Shown here: in pieces, positions 26,801 to 36,400 of the stretch
Position numbering within the stretch: position 1 is the first letter of the stretch
Layout of the letters: each line of letters starts with the position of its first letter
Assembly (NCBI RefSeq): GCF_025685395.1
Contig: NZ_JAGSYA010000003.1
Coordinates: forward strand, 930,001-994,000
Length of the DNA: 64,000 nucleotides
Source of the DNA: Terriglobus tenax
GTDB lineage: Bacteria; Acidobacteriota; Terriglobia; Terriglobales; Acidobacteriaceae
Direction: 5' to 3'
Program-made: the position numbers and the translations under genes
Notes under the pieces: model-generated
The model's database searches: none
Told to the model about the DNA's origin: nothing
The model's input: the letters and a program-made list of their open reading frames with translations, nothing else

Positions 26801-27030
26801 CGATGGCCTAAGCCTGTAAGGGAAACCTCGGCTCCAACATGCGCCATGATCTTGTTTTCGGTGGCGATCTTGTGAAACCGCGCGGAGCCATAGAAACCGT
26901 TCCGATCCGTGAGGGCCATGGCGGGCATCTCGAGCGCGAACGCTCGTTCCGCGAGAGCTTCGGGTTGAGACCCACCTTCCAAGAATGAGAAGGCGCTTGC
27001 CGCATGGAGTTCAACATAGCGATCAGTCAT
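23803..27030 (-). CDS. dnaE2: error-prone DNA polymerase III alpha subunit DnaE2 (ImuC)
   Basis: 1075 residues from the ATG at 27030, where the PHP-domain opening YVELHAASAFSFLEGGS begins and the start overlaps the imuB stop; longer in-frame starts are not conserved-looking. The catalytic region shows IQGRGSAANSAVCYAL and WPDIDLDLPS with the paired aspartates of C-family polymerases, then helix-hairpin-helix and OB-fold parts. It is the translesion polymerase of the ImuA-ImuB-DnaE2 mutasome used in DNA damage and induced mutagenesis. Length matches the family. Confidence 0.93.
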   Translation of the reverse strand: MTDRYVELHAASAFSFLEGGSQPEALAERAFALEMPAMALTDRNGFYGSARFHKIATENKIMAHVGAEVSLTGLGHRLAPPMWMPHQHLAEPARLSLLCETREGYQNLCQLITRFKMREATKQEGSARLAEIEDYSRGVICLTGGDEGPLAAALMRGGESAGREVVERLVGIFGPKNVYVELQRHRERAEEWRNQAAIRIAQSLRLPLLATNGVRYATKYDREIADLFTAVRNHTRLDDAGRLLALNNQRHLRPASQMAALFRDVPGAIENTLELSSRLQFQLSDLGYEFPRYPVPDGETMDSFLEKRVAEGVARRYGQKRDAGLLERAKSQVAHELKLIAKLGFAGYFLIVWDIVEFCKKHGILIQGRGSAANSAVCYALEITAIDPVGMELLFERFLSESRGEWPDIDLDLPSEEKREQAIQYVYQRYGELGAAMTANVITYRGKSAAREVGKALGFDPESLQRLSGLVANYEWQGPNDTMARSFQNAGFDVRHPRIAKYLELCMRVQDLPRHLGQHSGGMVICQGQLNKVVPLERSSMVGRTVVQWDKEDCANLGIIKVDLLGLGMMAVLKDCLTLIPQHYGEPIDLAQLPEDDEVYRTLQRADTIGMFQVESRAQMASLPRNRPEKFYDLVVQVAIIRPGPIVGKMMHPYMRRRQKQEEVTYPHPSLEQALKRTLGVPLFQEQLLRMAMVVANFTGSEAEELRRAVGMRRSWERMKNLEGRLRAGMTTNGLDDATQETIIQNISSFALYGFPESHAASFALIAYASAYVKVKYLAAFTCAMLNNQPMGFYSPSVIIEDARRHGLRVKPIDVQVSGWSCSIEHEADHTLSLRLGLGYVRGLRKNCAELVVASRAHSNFSSVDDLVLRVPQLNRKELSLLASVGALNSLNGVTHRRDALWQVERAGKPEGPLLMQQSQWLREETSDSPLRAMTPEERLVTDYAVSSVTTGPHPMSFRRQELQRKGYLRATDLVHRPDGTYVKVAGLAIVKQRPGTASGVVFLSVADETGVFNVFVAPEFFERHRREISKARFIAVEGPLQKQGPVIHVMASSFQELSNESAAGPLQVISHDFH

Positions 27031-28534
27031 AAAGACCTGCAACGTGCCAATCGTTTTGAATGAAGTCGCGCGCCAACCGGCATGCCAGGAACGCCCTGTC
27101 TTTCGCGCGAGCCACGACATCCCACTGCTCGTTGCCCCAGATGGCTTCGTTCCACCAATCACCACCGCTCAGCCAGGGTCCATACACCTGTTCAACGGCA
27201 TACTGTCGCGAGCGGAAATAGATCGCACACGGACGCCCAGAGCGCATTGCCACGGTCGTTCTCTCAGCCGGGCGCAACACACGCAGGCAGAGCCGCGAAG
27301 CCGTGTTGGCTGAGACAGGCTCCGAGGATGGAATCGCGAACCGTTCGACATGGAAGTCGCTAGCCCGGCGCGTGTCGTCGAGCACTGCTTGGCCGACGTT
27401 GCCATCCCCGACGATGGCCGCGATGCGGGCCAACGTGACATCGAGCCGGCCTGGCTCCGGCAACTGTGGCGAGAAGAGACCCAACTGGACCTTGCTGGTG
27501 GCACCCGGTTCGGCATGGAGATGGACCGCGAGGATTGAAGCAGACGGAGGATAGCCTTGGAGATCAAGATGAAGCAGCTTCAACCAGAGCTGCTTGTCGT
27601 TCGTCGGAACCCGCGGATTGACTGTCCGCTCGTGCGAGCCGCCACCATCCAGGTGCAAAGTAATCGTGACCGAGGCGAGAGCGTACACGCGAGACTTAGC
27701 GCGCAGAATCAACTGCTCCAGCATCGTTGCAAGACCGAAGAGCAACGACTCCAGATCATCGAGCGGGAAATCGAGCTCGATCTGTTCCGCCAGTACAAAA
27801 GGCACATCCATCGGCTGCAGGAGGTGAGGCCGCTCGCCGCGTGCCAGTTGGAGCAGACGTTTGCCATCCTGCCCTAGACGCGAGATCAACGACTTCTCAG
27901 GTAGCGCTGAGAGTGCTCCGACCGACCGGATGCCCCACACGCGAAAGGTCTCTTCTTGAGCTTCCGTCATGTCGAGCACGGCAATCGGCAATGTAGCCAG
28001 AGCCTTGGCCTCCTCGCCTCGACGTACGACCTGCAGCGGAGTTCCGCCCGTCATTCCTCTGGCCAGGCAGATCGACGTGTGCAGGTTGGCGCTGATCGTC
28101 ACAAAGGCCGTGATCCCGACTGCACGTACGCGCTGCCTAAGTTGCTTCGCCAGCATGAGCGGGGGGCCAAACAAGCTCTCCGTGCCGGACGCATCCAGCA
28201 CACAGACAAAGACGCCATCAATACTGCGATCTTCGATTCGTGGCGAGAAATGCCCCGCACACTCCAGGAGAATCTTGCGCACCGCGTCTTCGGTTCGCAA
28301 GGAGCGTTCGAGGACGGCAACGCTTTCGAAGGTGTCGACCTCAACCTTGGTCATGCCACGACGCAGTCCCTGCAAACGCGCTCGCGTGTTCAGAGCACAC
28401 ACTGTCTGCGCGGGCGCTTCGCCTTGAAGGACGACAGCAGGTTTATCCTGCACCTCTGGACGCAAGCGCAGGAGTGACTGCGCAGGAAACTCCCGGGCGT
28501 AGATGCAGGCATAAAGCTCGGGCAGTTTCTTCAT
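27023..28534 (-). CDS. imuB: ImuB, Y-family-like mutasome protein
   Basis: 503 residues from the ATG at 28534, which overlaps the imuA stop (ATGA). It begins KKLPELYACIYAREFPAQSL and has the Y-family layout (DinB/UmuC-like), but the usual catalytic DxD at the start is replaced by aliphatic and polar residues, as in ImuB, which is a scaffold that recruits DnaE2 and the clamp. It lies between imuA and dnaE2 with overlaps on both sides. The C-terminal part (about 380-503) is the expected interaction region. Confidence 0.88.
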   Translation of the reverse strand: MKKLPELYACIYAREFPAQSLLRLRPEVQDKPAVVLQGEAPAQTVCALNTRARLQGLRRGMTKVEVDTFESVAVLERSLRTEDAVRKILLECAGHFSPRIEDRSIDGVFVCVLDASGTESLFGPPLMLAKQLRQRVRAVGITAFVTISANLHTSICLARGMTGGTPLQVVRRGEEAKALATLPIAVLDMTEAQEETFRVWGIRSVGALSALPEKSLISRLGQDGKRLLQLARGERPHLLQPMDVPFVLAEQIELDFPLDDLESLLFGLATMLEQLILRAKSRVYALASVTITLHLDGGGSHERTVNPRVPTNDKQLWLKLLHLDLQGYPPSASILAVHLHAEPGATSKVQLGLFSPQLPEPGRLDVTLARIAAIVGDGNVGQAVLDDTRRASDFHVERFAIPSSEPVSANTASRLCLRVLRPAERTTVAMRSGRPCAIYFRSRQYAVEQVYGPWLSGGDWWNEAIWGNEQWDVVARAKDRAFLACRLARDFIQNDWHVAGLYD

Positions 28535-29562
28535 CGCGGCCCCACCCAGCTTGCCCGCTGACTCCACTCCGTCTCACGCACACCTTGGGGTGGCTTCCGC
28601 ATCGGCACCACCTTGCTGGGCGCTTCCGTGAATCGCTGGCGCAAGACTTTGACCCGGGCCTTGAGGCCCGTGAACACCGTCCGTTCCTCGCGTGCATCCT
28701 CCATGGGGTGCAGCCGCAGCTGGAGTTCGGAACTGCTCTTCGCGCAGGGATACTGCGAAAGCAGAACGATGCTCGATTGGGTCTGTTCGGCAGCAACACG
28801 GTAGCGGTGCCAGGTCGATAGCTCGATGCGGGCGGCAAACTCCGGGGAGATGCCGCCAAGGTCGAGCACGATGGCGCTGAACCCGCCGGCTTGGATCAGG
28901 AGGTCCGTGCTGCGCAGGGCTTGCTCAATGGCATCGTAGGCCCGGGCGCGAGGAGGCACCCGCGTTGCCGTCGTCGCGGGTTGAAGACTCGATTCGAAGT
29001 GGGTTGAGGTCGGTCGGGCTCTTGAGATGGGCTCCGCACAACGGGCGGCAACCGTTTCGTCGTTGAGGAAGCGATTGACTGCGGCAGAGAGTCCCTTTGC
29101 CTCCGAACGGGGATGCGTCCCATGACCACCGCCGTGGAGGCCCTTCGTGATCGTCTTCGGCGCAAAACATGCAGCGGGCAGAGTGAACTTCTTGGTTTCC
29201 AGTTGAGCAACGGTTTCCTTGACCCCACAACGCACCCAAAGCAGTCGCTTCAGATCGACGCCTACGGACGCGGCAGCGGTTGGATTGAACGTATCCGATG
29301 CGTCGATCCAGGCGCAGACCCTGCCGGACGACGTGATGCCTGAGAGAAAGGAGAGTGCGACCGTGGTTCGGCCGGAACACTCCTCGCCCACAAGTTCGGT
29401 AAGGGCACCAATCGGAAAGCCACCGCCAAGGAGATCGTCCAGCGGGCCGATACCCGCGGGACTCACGGGACGAAGGATCTTCGGGGCCGGGGTGAGTGCA
29501 GAAGGGATCCGCGCGGAAAGCGCAGCTTCGATCTGGACACGGACTGTGTGAGCGGAAGCCAT
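28531..29562 (-). CDS. imuA: ImuA, RecA-like mutasome protein
   Basis: 343 residues from the ATG at 29562, which has AAGG about eight bases upstream; eight earlier codons are open. The LLGGGFPIGALTELVGEE region followed by CSGRTTVALSFL corresponds to the RecA-like Walker A of ImuA/SulA-type proteins. An insertion at about 140-210 (Gly/His/Arg-rich) is unusual and poorly conserved-looking. ImuA pairs with ImuB and DnaE2 in translesion synthesis. The gene heads the operon and a possible SOS box lies about 155 bases upstream. Confidence 0.85.
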   Translation of the reverse strand: MASAHTVRVQIEAALSARIPSALTPAPKILRPVSPAGIGPLDDLLGGGFPIGALTELVGEECSGRTTVALSFLSGITSSGRVCAWIDASDTFNPTAAASVGVDLKRLLWVRCGVKETVAQLETKKFTLPAACFAPKTITKGLHGGGHGTHPRSEAKGLSAAVNRFLNDETVAARCAEPISRARPTSTHFESSLQPATTATRVPPRARAYDAIEQALRSTDLLIQAGGFSAIVLDLGGISPEFAARIELSTWHRYRVAAEQTQSSIVLLSQYPCAKSSSELQLRLHPMEDAREERTVFTGLKARVKVLRQRFTEAPSKVVPMRKPPQGVRETEWSQRASWVGPR

Positions 29563-29715
29563 TATGTTCGCCTTATCTTCGCCCAAGGTGACCGGTCTCA
29601 GTCAACTGGCTTCTGCACCTTCATCGGGCATTACAGGGCTATGTCTTTGAAATGAAAGACAAAAAGAAATACTCGGATGTGTGATGTTATGGCAAAGTCC
29701 CACGGAGCGGGTTAT

Positions 29716-29729
29716 CGTACGAAGGTTCG
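29716..29729. promoter_or_regulatory. candidate LexA/SOS box for imuA-imuB-dnaE2
   Basis: CGTACGAAGGTTCG matches the Gram-positive-type SOS box CGAAC-N4-GTTCG at all but one position. It lies about 155 bases upstream of imuA, whose operon is normally LexA-controlled. Distance and the single mismatch make it tentative. Confidence 0.35.
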
Positions 29730-29900
29730 TTCCACGCGCCGCGGTTGAGCGAATACCTCTGTGAGGCCGCTCGTAAGGAACACCAGTCTTTTTGCTCTGG
29801 GCAGACTCAACCAACCCTGACGAACAACTTGAACCGCCAGCGACGCCAGTCCAGACATGCTTGGGGGGCTTTCGGTCCTTCTCACGAAGGTTTCTGGAGG

Positions 29901-29990
29901 GAGGAACTCCGCTCCTCGCCGGTCTCCAGCCGCTCATGCGGCTTCCGCCCTCCTCCTCAGCGGGGCTCGTTCCTGCCCGGCCACGCCGGC
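29901..29990. repeat. left copy of a direct repeat (pair with 37110-37195)
   Basis: The two segments share blocks such as GTCTCCAGCCG, GCGGCTTCCGCC and CAGCGGG with similar spacing, in the same orientation. The right copy lies in the leader of the ardC-like operon. They bracket the HEPN, GNAT and kinase-helicase/PLD genes. Similarity is imperfect and was judged by eye. Confidence 0.5.
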
Positions 29991-30171
29991 CCTGGAAGTG
30001 CGCTCACGTTCCGCACCGGTTTCGCTACAAACACGTCTTTTGACGGGAGTCGCGTTTCTCGGGATTAGCGCGAGGTCGGTTCCAACCTTTGCTCGATGAG
30101 CGAATTGGCCTGTTCTCGTCAGTCGAGCTCTTGATTAATCAAAACACGCCGACTTCTCGTTATCAATTGAT

Positions 30172-31080
30172 TTAGCTGTAAAGACGCTCAAACTTGCGAA
30201 GGTATGGCTTCCACTTGTCGATTTCTGAAAGCAGATGAACAGCCTCAGTCCTCTCTGCGAGCTTTACCCGATACCGCCCCGTCAAAATTGTATTCAATAG
30301 CGCTTGAGCGGATTTCCTAGCGTTGGTTGCGATGGGACGTTTGCTCAGCAGCGAATGATGAGCCGCCATATATACGACCCCTTCATCACCCAGGTAGTTC
30401 AGTAAACGAGCGTTTGAGTCTATTGCGATTCGGCGACTGACCTCGCACGCCAAGATGGCATGCCTCGGCAAAACAGACACGAACTCCCCGAGGACGACCG
30501 CCGGGAGGGCCGGAAGCTTCTTTTTGCGAGGACCCGACCAATTTTCAACACAAGACTTCAGCCGCGCGCCAGCAGCATATCTGTTGAGCTCAGCATTCGC
30601 TCTACCAGAACGGTGCACGATGCAATTTCGAAGCTTCGCGAAGTATTCGTAGAGAGGCTCAACCTCTTGAATGGAGCTGGTATTCCAGCCAAGTTGTTTG
30701 TACAACGCCTTTGGCGAAATGCCTTCTGCGTCATCCTCTGACTGTGGCTGCTGCGAAACGGGCTTTCCTTGAAGTGCAGCCCAACGGCTGTGCTCAGCTT
30801 GAACGCCAACGCAAAAATCTTCAAGGATCGTCACCATACGGGCGACTCCCATCGCAGCGACGAAGCCTTTTGCCGATGGCACTTCCTTTCCAGGGCTATT
30901 CCATTGATTCTTTCCAAACGGTTCGCCGTCTGACGGAAGAGGGACTGGGCCTGACGCTGTGCGTTGTTGTTTGCGCACGTAAGCCAAACCGGCTACCGAA
31001 ATGCGCACATTACGATTGAATTCCTCGCTAAAGCGATGGAATTGGTAATACGGCTCAGTGTTAGCAAGCGTGACGTCCAT
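30172..31080 (-). CDS. HEPN-like hypothetical protein
   Basis: 302 residues, no firm family. The segment YEYFAKLRNCIVHRSGRAN (about 145-163) contains R-N-x3-H, the R-x4-6-H active-site motif of HEPN ribonucleases, in a helical context. HEPN proteins are common in defence islands as RNA-cleaving toxins or effectors. The gene stands alone on the minus strand, about 590 bases from imuA and 220 from the GNAT gene. Without a partner it could be a stand-alone abortive-infection protein. The motif is the only direct evidence. Confidence 0.5.
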   Translation of the reverse strand: MDVTLANTEPYYQFHRFSEEFNRNVRISVAGLAYVRKQQRTASGPVPLPSDGEPFGKNQWNSPGKEVPSAKGFVAAMGVARMVTILEDFCVGVQAEHSRWAALQGKPVSQQPQSEDDAEGISPKALYKQLGWNTSSIQEVEPLYEYFAKLRNCIVHRSGRANAELNRYAAGARLKSCVENWSGPRKKKLPALPAVVLGEFVSVLPRHAILACEVSRRIAIDSNARLLNYLGDEGVVYMAAHHSLLSKRPIATNARKSAQALLNTILTGRYRVKLAERTEAVHLLSEIDKWKPYLRKFERLYS

Positions 31081-31301
31081 GAATACCTACCAATGATGGG
31101 TAATGATAATCGCCGTTCTCGGAAGTGAAATGACTTATATTGGTGCCAAATCGCCAATGCACTTAAGTACGACAACGGATTGCTTCCGCCATGCCGACAT
31201 ATCGTTACTAATCTTGCTCTGAGGGGCATTCAGGGGTCCCAAGAGTCGCCTTGAATGCGTTCAGGCAATCATCGCGGTTGAGAGTTGCGCGGTCTGGCCC
31301 G

Positions 31302-31781
31302 CTATTGCCGATGCAATTTCAGCAGCATGCCGTCCAGCTGCGGCTCGAACTCGAGGGAGCGATAGAGGGCACGTCCATCATCCGACGCGGTCAGCGTAAC
31401 CTGATCGACCCCAGACTCCTGACACCAGCGCAACATCGCGTTCAGAAGAGATCTCGCAACACCTCGTTTGCGATGCTCCGCATGGGTGTAGACATTCGCT
31501 ATATGGGCGCTTCTGCCTACCCGAAAAGAGCCGGGTAAAGGTCCAATCTCCGAGAGATGAAGGCCGCCTCCGGCAACGATTTGGCCGTTTTGCTCTACTA
31601 CCCAGCCTTTGTACAGACCGCTTTTCATGACATCGATAAACCACGGAGCAGAGGCGGCAACTAGCCTTTCGGCATCGTCCTTGTCTACCAGCCCCATATC
31701 CAGGAACATCAGACCCCGGTGCCTGGCGATCTCATCAGCATCGGCTACGTTAGCCATCCTCAGAACGTACGGACTTTCCAT
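31302..31781 (-). CDS. GNAT-family N-acetyltransferase
   Basis: 159 residues. Typical GNAT features are present: an N-terminal strand-helix (YVLRMANVADADEIA), the acetyl-CoA binding loop HRKRGVARSLLNAMLRW (near 106-122, R/Q-x-x-G-x-A) and the late TASDDGRALYRSLEFEP motif. Substrate cannot be told; the closest general group acetylates small molecules or protein N-termini. It is single on its strand, between the HEPN-like gene and the phospholipase-D gene, and could be a passenger or toxin-type acetyltransferase. No RHH antitoxin partner is adjacent. Confidence 0.8.
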   Translation of the reverse strand: MESPYVLRMANVADADEIARHRGLMFLDMGLVDKDDAERLVAASAPWFIDVMKSGLYKGWVVEQNGQIVAGGGLHLSEIGPLPGSFRVGRSAHIANVYTHAEHRKRGVARSLLNAMLRWCQESGVDQVTLTASDDGRALYRSLEFEPQLDGMLLKLHRQ

Positions 31782-32030
31782 TCCTTATTATGCTCATAAG
31801 CGATTCCGCACCGAATTAGCCCTTATCAGCGCCGTTCTAGCCAGTATTTGGCTTGGGTAAATGGCAAATCGCCAAGCTACTCATCTACCTGGGGCGTTCC
31901 AGATACACCCCTAAGACTTGTGCATGCCAATACCCAGTCCAAAAACTTGATTCAGACCTGGCGATACGGTGCTGTTACTGGCACCGATGACTCTCCGCAG
32001 GAGGAAGTGCTTTGGTCAATCCGTCGCGCG

Positions 32031-33443
32031 CTACGTGAGCAACCTTACTCGATCTTGAAATTTGAGTTCAACCATGCTGGGCAGAGAGATAAGGACGCTT
32101 TGCTCATCACGAAAGGCACGATCAGGATCGCCTCGGAAGGAGAGCCAATTGAAGCTTCCTAGTACGACAAAGAGGTCATCTTGAAGGAGTATCTTTGCGT
32201 GCGAGTCTACCTTCTTCAGAATAAGGTTGCGGAAGGTTCCGGCCACTTTTTGAAGGCGCTCAAGGATCTTGACATGACTCTTGGTCGGCTTATGTGTATC
32301 GCTGTCCGGCATGCCGTATCCGATATATACCTTGCAGTTGCGGCGAAGCAAAGCTTTCAGGTCGCTTAGAAATTCCTCCGTAACCACCTGTTCGTGTAAA
32401 AAAGGGGACACGATCACTAGCCGGAAACGGGCTGTCTTCAGCGCGTTCCGCAATAGCGGATAGTGATCCGAAGCATCGAGAAAAGAGAGTCCGGTGGATT
32501 CTATTTGTGTATGTTGGCTAGCCGATAAACTGGGCCATACTTCAGCCGGCACCACCTTAAGAGCCCTCATGATCGCGTTTTCCCCGCTCCCCTGTGATGA
32601 TGAAAGAGCTTCTCGGATTTCGGGCGCTTGACTCACTTCTCGTTCGATGGATTCGATCTCACGCAATTCGCTCGCAAAGCGGTTCATATCGCGCTCGATA
32701 TGCAGACGTCGAGTTCCATCCGCTTGAGCAAAGGCTTGGTCATGCTCAGGGGAGTGACTACCATCGACAAAGAACGACACCTGAATCTCTCCGCCGTCGA
32801 TGGCGCGGTAGATGACGCAGACCGCTGGCAAGAAGTATAAAGTCCGTTTGTAGAGCTCACAAACACCAAGAACAACGCGACGGCTATCTCGCCTGTAGGA
32901 ACTTTCGCTCATCGTCTTCTGAACGTCGCGGAGTGGAAGGTCGCCAATCACGATTTGGCGCTTCAGCAATGGTCTAACCTGCTTGATTCCGCGTTCGCGA
33001 CACTGTTTGCCCGTCATTAAGGTATTTGGCGGATTTCGGACGACCTTCTGTAAAAGAGCGTCGAACTCAACTGTCAGGGAGCGCTCTTCGGGAAGCAGTG
33101 TTTCTTCTCCGTCAAGGAAACCTGAACCCTTTATGCTCAGCGTTAAGCGCTGCGTTCTATCACTTGTTGGCGTTAAGGAAAGCAATTCTCCTGCGATGAG
33201 TGAGGACAAAGTGCCATCGATGAACGGCACTGGAAGTCCGAGGAAGGCCGCTATTTCTTCGGTACGGTGAACGCCAGACGACACCAGGCGAAGTACAAAT
33301 TCTTCAATTGCAGAAAGCTTCTTAGGAGCTTGGGCATACACGCGTGTTGAAAGCTTATAGATTGGTAGTCCCACTTCTGCATAGTCCGCGATACGGAAGC
33401 CAGGACGTGGCGGCAAATTGCGAACCGTCTCATCGATTCTCAT
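32031..33443 (-). CDS. mkoB: phospholipase-D-fold nuclease, MkoB-like
   Basis: 470 residues. The C-terminal PLD domain shows RLVIVSPFL and KKVDSHAKILLQDDLFVVLGS, the latter holding the H-x-K of the active site with a following serine (GSFNWLS). Upstream, residues 40-100 look like a winged-helix/HTH segment (EEFVLRLVSSGVHRTEEIAAFL). The start overlaps the stop of the kinase-helicase gene (ATGA). A kinase-helicase plus PLD pair is the composition of type I Mokosh, an anti-phage system. Only one H-x-K motif is obvious, so the enzyme may dimerise. Confidence 0.72.
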   Translation of the reverse strand: MRIDETVRNLPPRPGFRIADYAEVGLPIYKLSTRVYAQAPKKLSAIEEFVLRLVSSGVHRTEEIAAFLGLPVPFIDGTLSSLIAGELLSLTPTSDRTQRLTLSIKGSGFLDGEETLLPEERSLTVEFDALLQKVVRNPPNTLMTGKQCRERGIKQVRPLLKRQIVIGDLPLRDVQKTMSESSYRRDSRRVVLGVCELYKRTLYFLPAVCVIYRAIDGGEIQVSFFVDGSHSPEHDQAFAQADGTRRLHIERDMNRFASELREIESIEREVSQAPEIREALSSSQGSGENAIMRALKVVPAEVWPSLSASQHTQIESTGLSFLDASDHYPLLRNALKTARFRLVIVSPFLHEQVVTEEFLSDLKALLRRNCKVYIGYGMPDSDTHKPTKSHVKILERLQKVAGTFRNLILKKVDSHAKILLQDDLFVVLGSFNWLSFRGDPDRAFRDEQSVLISLPSMVELKFQDRVRLLT

Positions 33444-36400
33444 GCTCTCTCCTCGATCAGGAGACAGTTCTTCGGATGAGATTGAACGAACGCAATCACC
33501 GGGCGGACGGGGTTCGGGTCGTCCGCCACCTGGCAGAAATAATGGTCGCCAACGATGACTAAGTATTCGCGTCCCCGCGAAAGTGCAACATTGAGCCGCC
33601 TCATTTCGCCGAGAAACCCCAATTCATGCTTTGAGTTTGACCGGGTGATGGAGTAAACGACAATGTCGACCTCTCTTCCTTGAAAGGCATCCACCGTGTT
33701 GCATTCGATCTTAAGGTGACGGTCGGGACCCATTCGGCTAGCAAGAGCGCGCTCGAGCGCCTCTTTCTGTGCCACATAGCCCGAGAGAACTCCTACGCTG
33801 TACGTCGCGTTGGCATTGGCGGCTTGCTTTTCGAGAGAGTCGATGAGCTGTGTGATGATGCGAACCTCCGCAGGATTGCTGAAGCTCGGGGTGTGACGGG
33901 TCTCCTCGCGGTTCCTCAGCTTGGAGGTTGTTATCCAAACGACAGGCTTGGGAAGAACCGGCGATAACCGTGAATCCCAAACCCGCTCCTCGCTCTTCAA
34001 TTTATCGTCATAAAAACAATGACTCACGAGTTCGCCGATTGCGGGTGTCATGCGATGTTGCGTGTACAACTCAACATGACTCTGGTCGGGTAGACCGTTC
34101 TTCAGGTGCGTGAACAATGTGTCTCGGAGAGCTTTCTCATCGAGATCGTAGGTGTCTAGAAGCTTTGGCACAATCAATTTGTCATCGACGAAGGGTGGAA
34201 GTTGCCGATCGTCACCCACGATGATCCAGCGTCTCGCTTTAGCCATAGGAATCAGGAGTTCGGTAGACGCTGCCTTTGAGGCCTCATCAATGATGCAGAG
34301 ATCGAACTGCACGTCTCGGGTCCCTCTCGAACTATCGATGCCGACACATGTACCGGCCACTAATTGCACTGAAGAGAGAATCGGTTCCTGAAAATCGGCA
34401 GTGCGCCCGCATTGCATCTCCCACTTTGCATGAAGATCGACGAGGCGGCGCAAGAGGTTTGACTGAGGAGTGGCAGGAATCTTTTCATTTGCCCACCGTT
34501 CTATGTCTGGTTCCTTCGCACTCAGAAGAGGCTCCGGTACCCCTGCCGCGACGGCCTCCTGACGCATCTGCAACACTAAGCGCTTGCTACGCTCTAAACT
34601 CATACGGTCGACATCTACCTGATCGCGGAGGAGCTTGGCTTCTTCTGTGCGAGAACGTCGTTCTTCGGCTGTCAACTCGGCTTCGACACTGCTCAGGCTT
34701 GCAAGCTTTGTCTCAAGCTCAGTAATGCTGTCGCGTAGCACCAACGACCTGTTGCGCTCCTCCATCAGCCGTCTCAATTGCAAAATCATATTCACGGTAG
34801 CAAGTGAAACGCCTGCAAGTTCGGCTCGCTGCTGAAGATATCGCCGGCCTGATTCGAGCGCCTCCTTCCTCCACTCTTCCATCTTGTTTTCCAGAAGGAA
34901 GCCTTCTGCCACTGATGAGATTCGGACATCTCCTAACCGTCCGATGCGGACAGTTGAAACGTCGCGCCCCGTTTTCTGGACGGCACCAATGACGTGGTCT
35001 AGGGCAACATGCGTTTGAGACGTCAGAAGTATCCGGGCACTCGGGTTATCCTCAAGCGTTTGCAAAATTACTTCAGTGATGAAGGTAGTTTTCCCGGTTC
35101 CGGGCGGTCCTTCGACCAATAGAACGTCTGGCGTCCCCAGCGCCGCTATCACGGCTGCCTTTTTGTCTGGTGATAAATTCTCCCGAAAGAACGTTCTCGA
35201 TGTGGACGGGGCATCCGGAGGTCTCACTTCACCCGGAAAGACCAAAAAATTCCTTAGTTCAGGACGAACACATCGTTGATACCTTACGGCATTCAGCGCC
35301 CCTGTCTGACGTTCTAATGCGATTGTCGCGAGGCTCGCATCATAGGCCAGTATGCCAGTGAACGATTTGAGATCGGGATCCATGTCCTGCACGCGAAGGA
35401 CAAGTCGTGTTCCCGAACTCAGCTCTACCTCTCCTCGAATCACTGTGCGCCCCCGGTTCCTTACGTGCCTTGGAAATCCGGCAACAATGTCCCTTACGGG
35501 CTCTAAGAGGTCGAAGACGATTCTCGAACCATCGACCTCGAATCCACGGAACCCGATGGGCGGCTGTTTCTCGCTCTCGACTTGAGCTTTCGCGCGGAGC
35601 GTTCTGGCCCACATGTCGAAGAGCTCATTCTCGCGAGCCGTTGCCTCCGCCAGCCTCATCTCTGCTTGATGGTTTTGGAATTGGATCAGCAGCTCGTTGA
35701 GCGTAGAGGACGCTTGCAGGGAAAGCTTTGGCTTACCGAGAGACCACGAGCAGTGGAGGGGAAAGGCTTTGTTCCTTCGAAATTCAAGAGACGCAGCCGG
35801 ATGGTGAGATGCATCTTCCAACATCAAATAATCCGCAGAAGATCTTCCGACGGAAACGCGATAAACGAACTCCCCCCCGTATAGCTCCATCAGCTGTGCG
35901 GAGCCCTGCCCCGTACCGAGCGCGGGCATTTCCTTGAGATCGTTGAGGATTGCCTGTTCTACCTCGTTCGAAAGTATCCCTAGAGAAGTGCGAATCCTTT
36001 GAGTCACTTTCCCAGATGAGACGAGGTGAACCGAGGTGCGCAACTTTTCGCGATGACGCCGCTTTTCTGCAATCGCATCGATTGAGCTGAGAAGGAGTCC
36101 GCCGAGAACAGGCCGTTCGTGGGGCTCTGACAGGCAAAGCGCCAACTCACTACGGATTTCATCTGGAACCGGAGCAGATCGAAGCGCCTCTTGGACTCCC
36201 TGCAGATCTTCCAGCATGCCATTCGTTAGGCAACGGACTGTCAAAACCGCATAGCTGAAAAGGTCCTGGCTATAGCTTGATTCGGTGGTATGTTCTGGTG
36301 CGGAATAAAGCTGAGTTGCAAATTGGTTGAGAGTGTATCCCTCGTCGTGCCAAGTCTTCAGTTTTGCGATACTGAAATCGGAAAGCTTTGGAACCCCATT

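Larger units (their letters stand above)
29563..30171. other. gene-free stretch between imuA and the HEPN-like gene
   Basis: About 600 bases with no supported gene. It includes the candidate SOS box and the left copy of a direct repeat (see the entries at 29716 and 29901). The remainder is GC-rich with short hairpins such as CCGCTCATGCGG. Confidence 0.5.

Noticed and set aside
31848-32162. 104-residue plus-strand frame
   Set aside because: It overlaps the phospholipase-D gene in antisense and shows no family features; composition fits a shadow.
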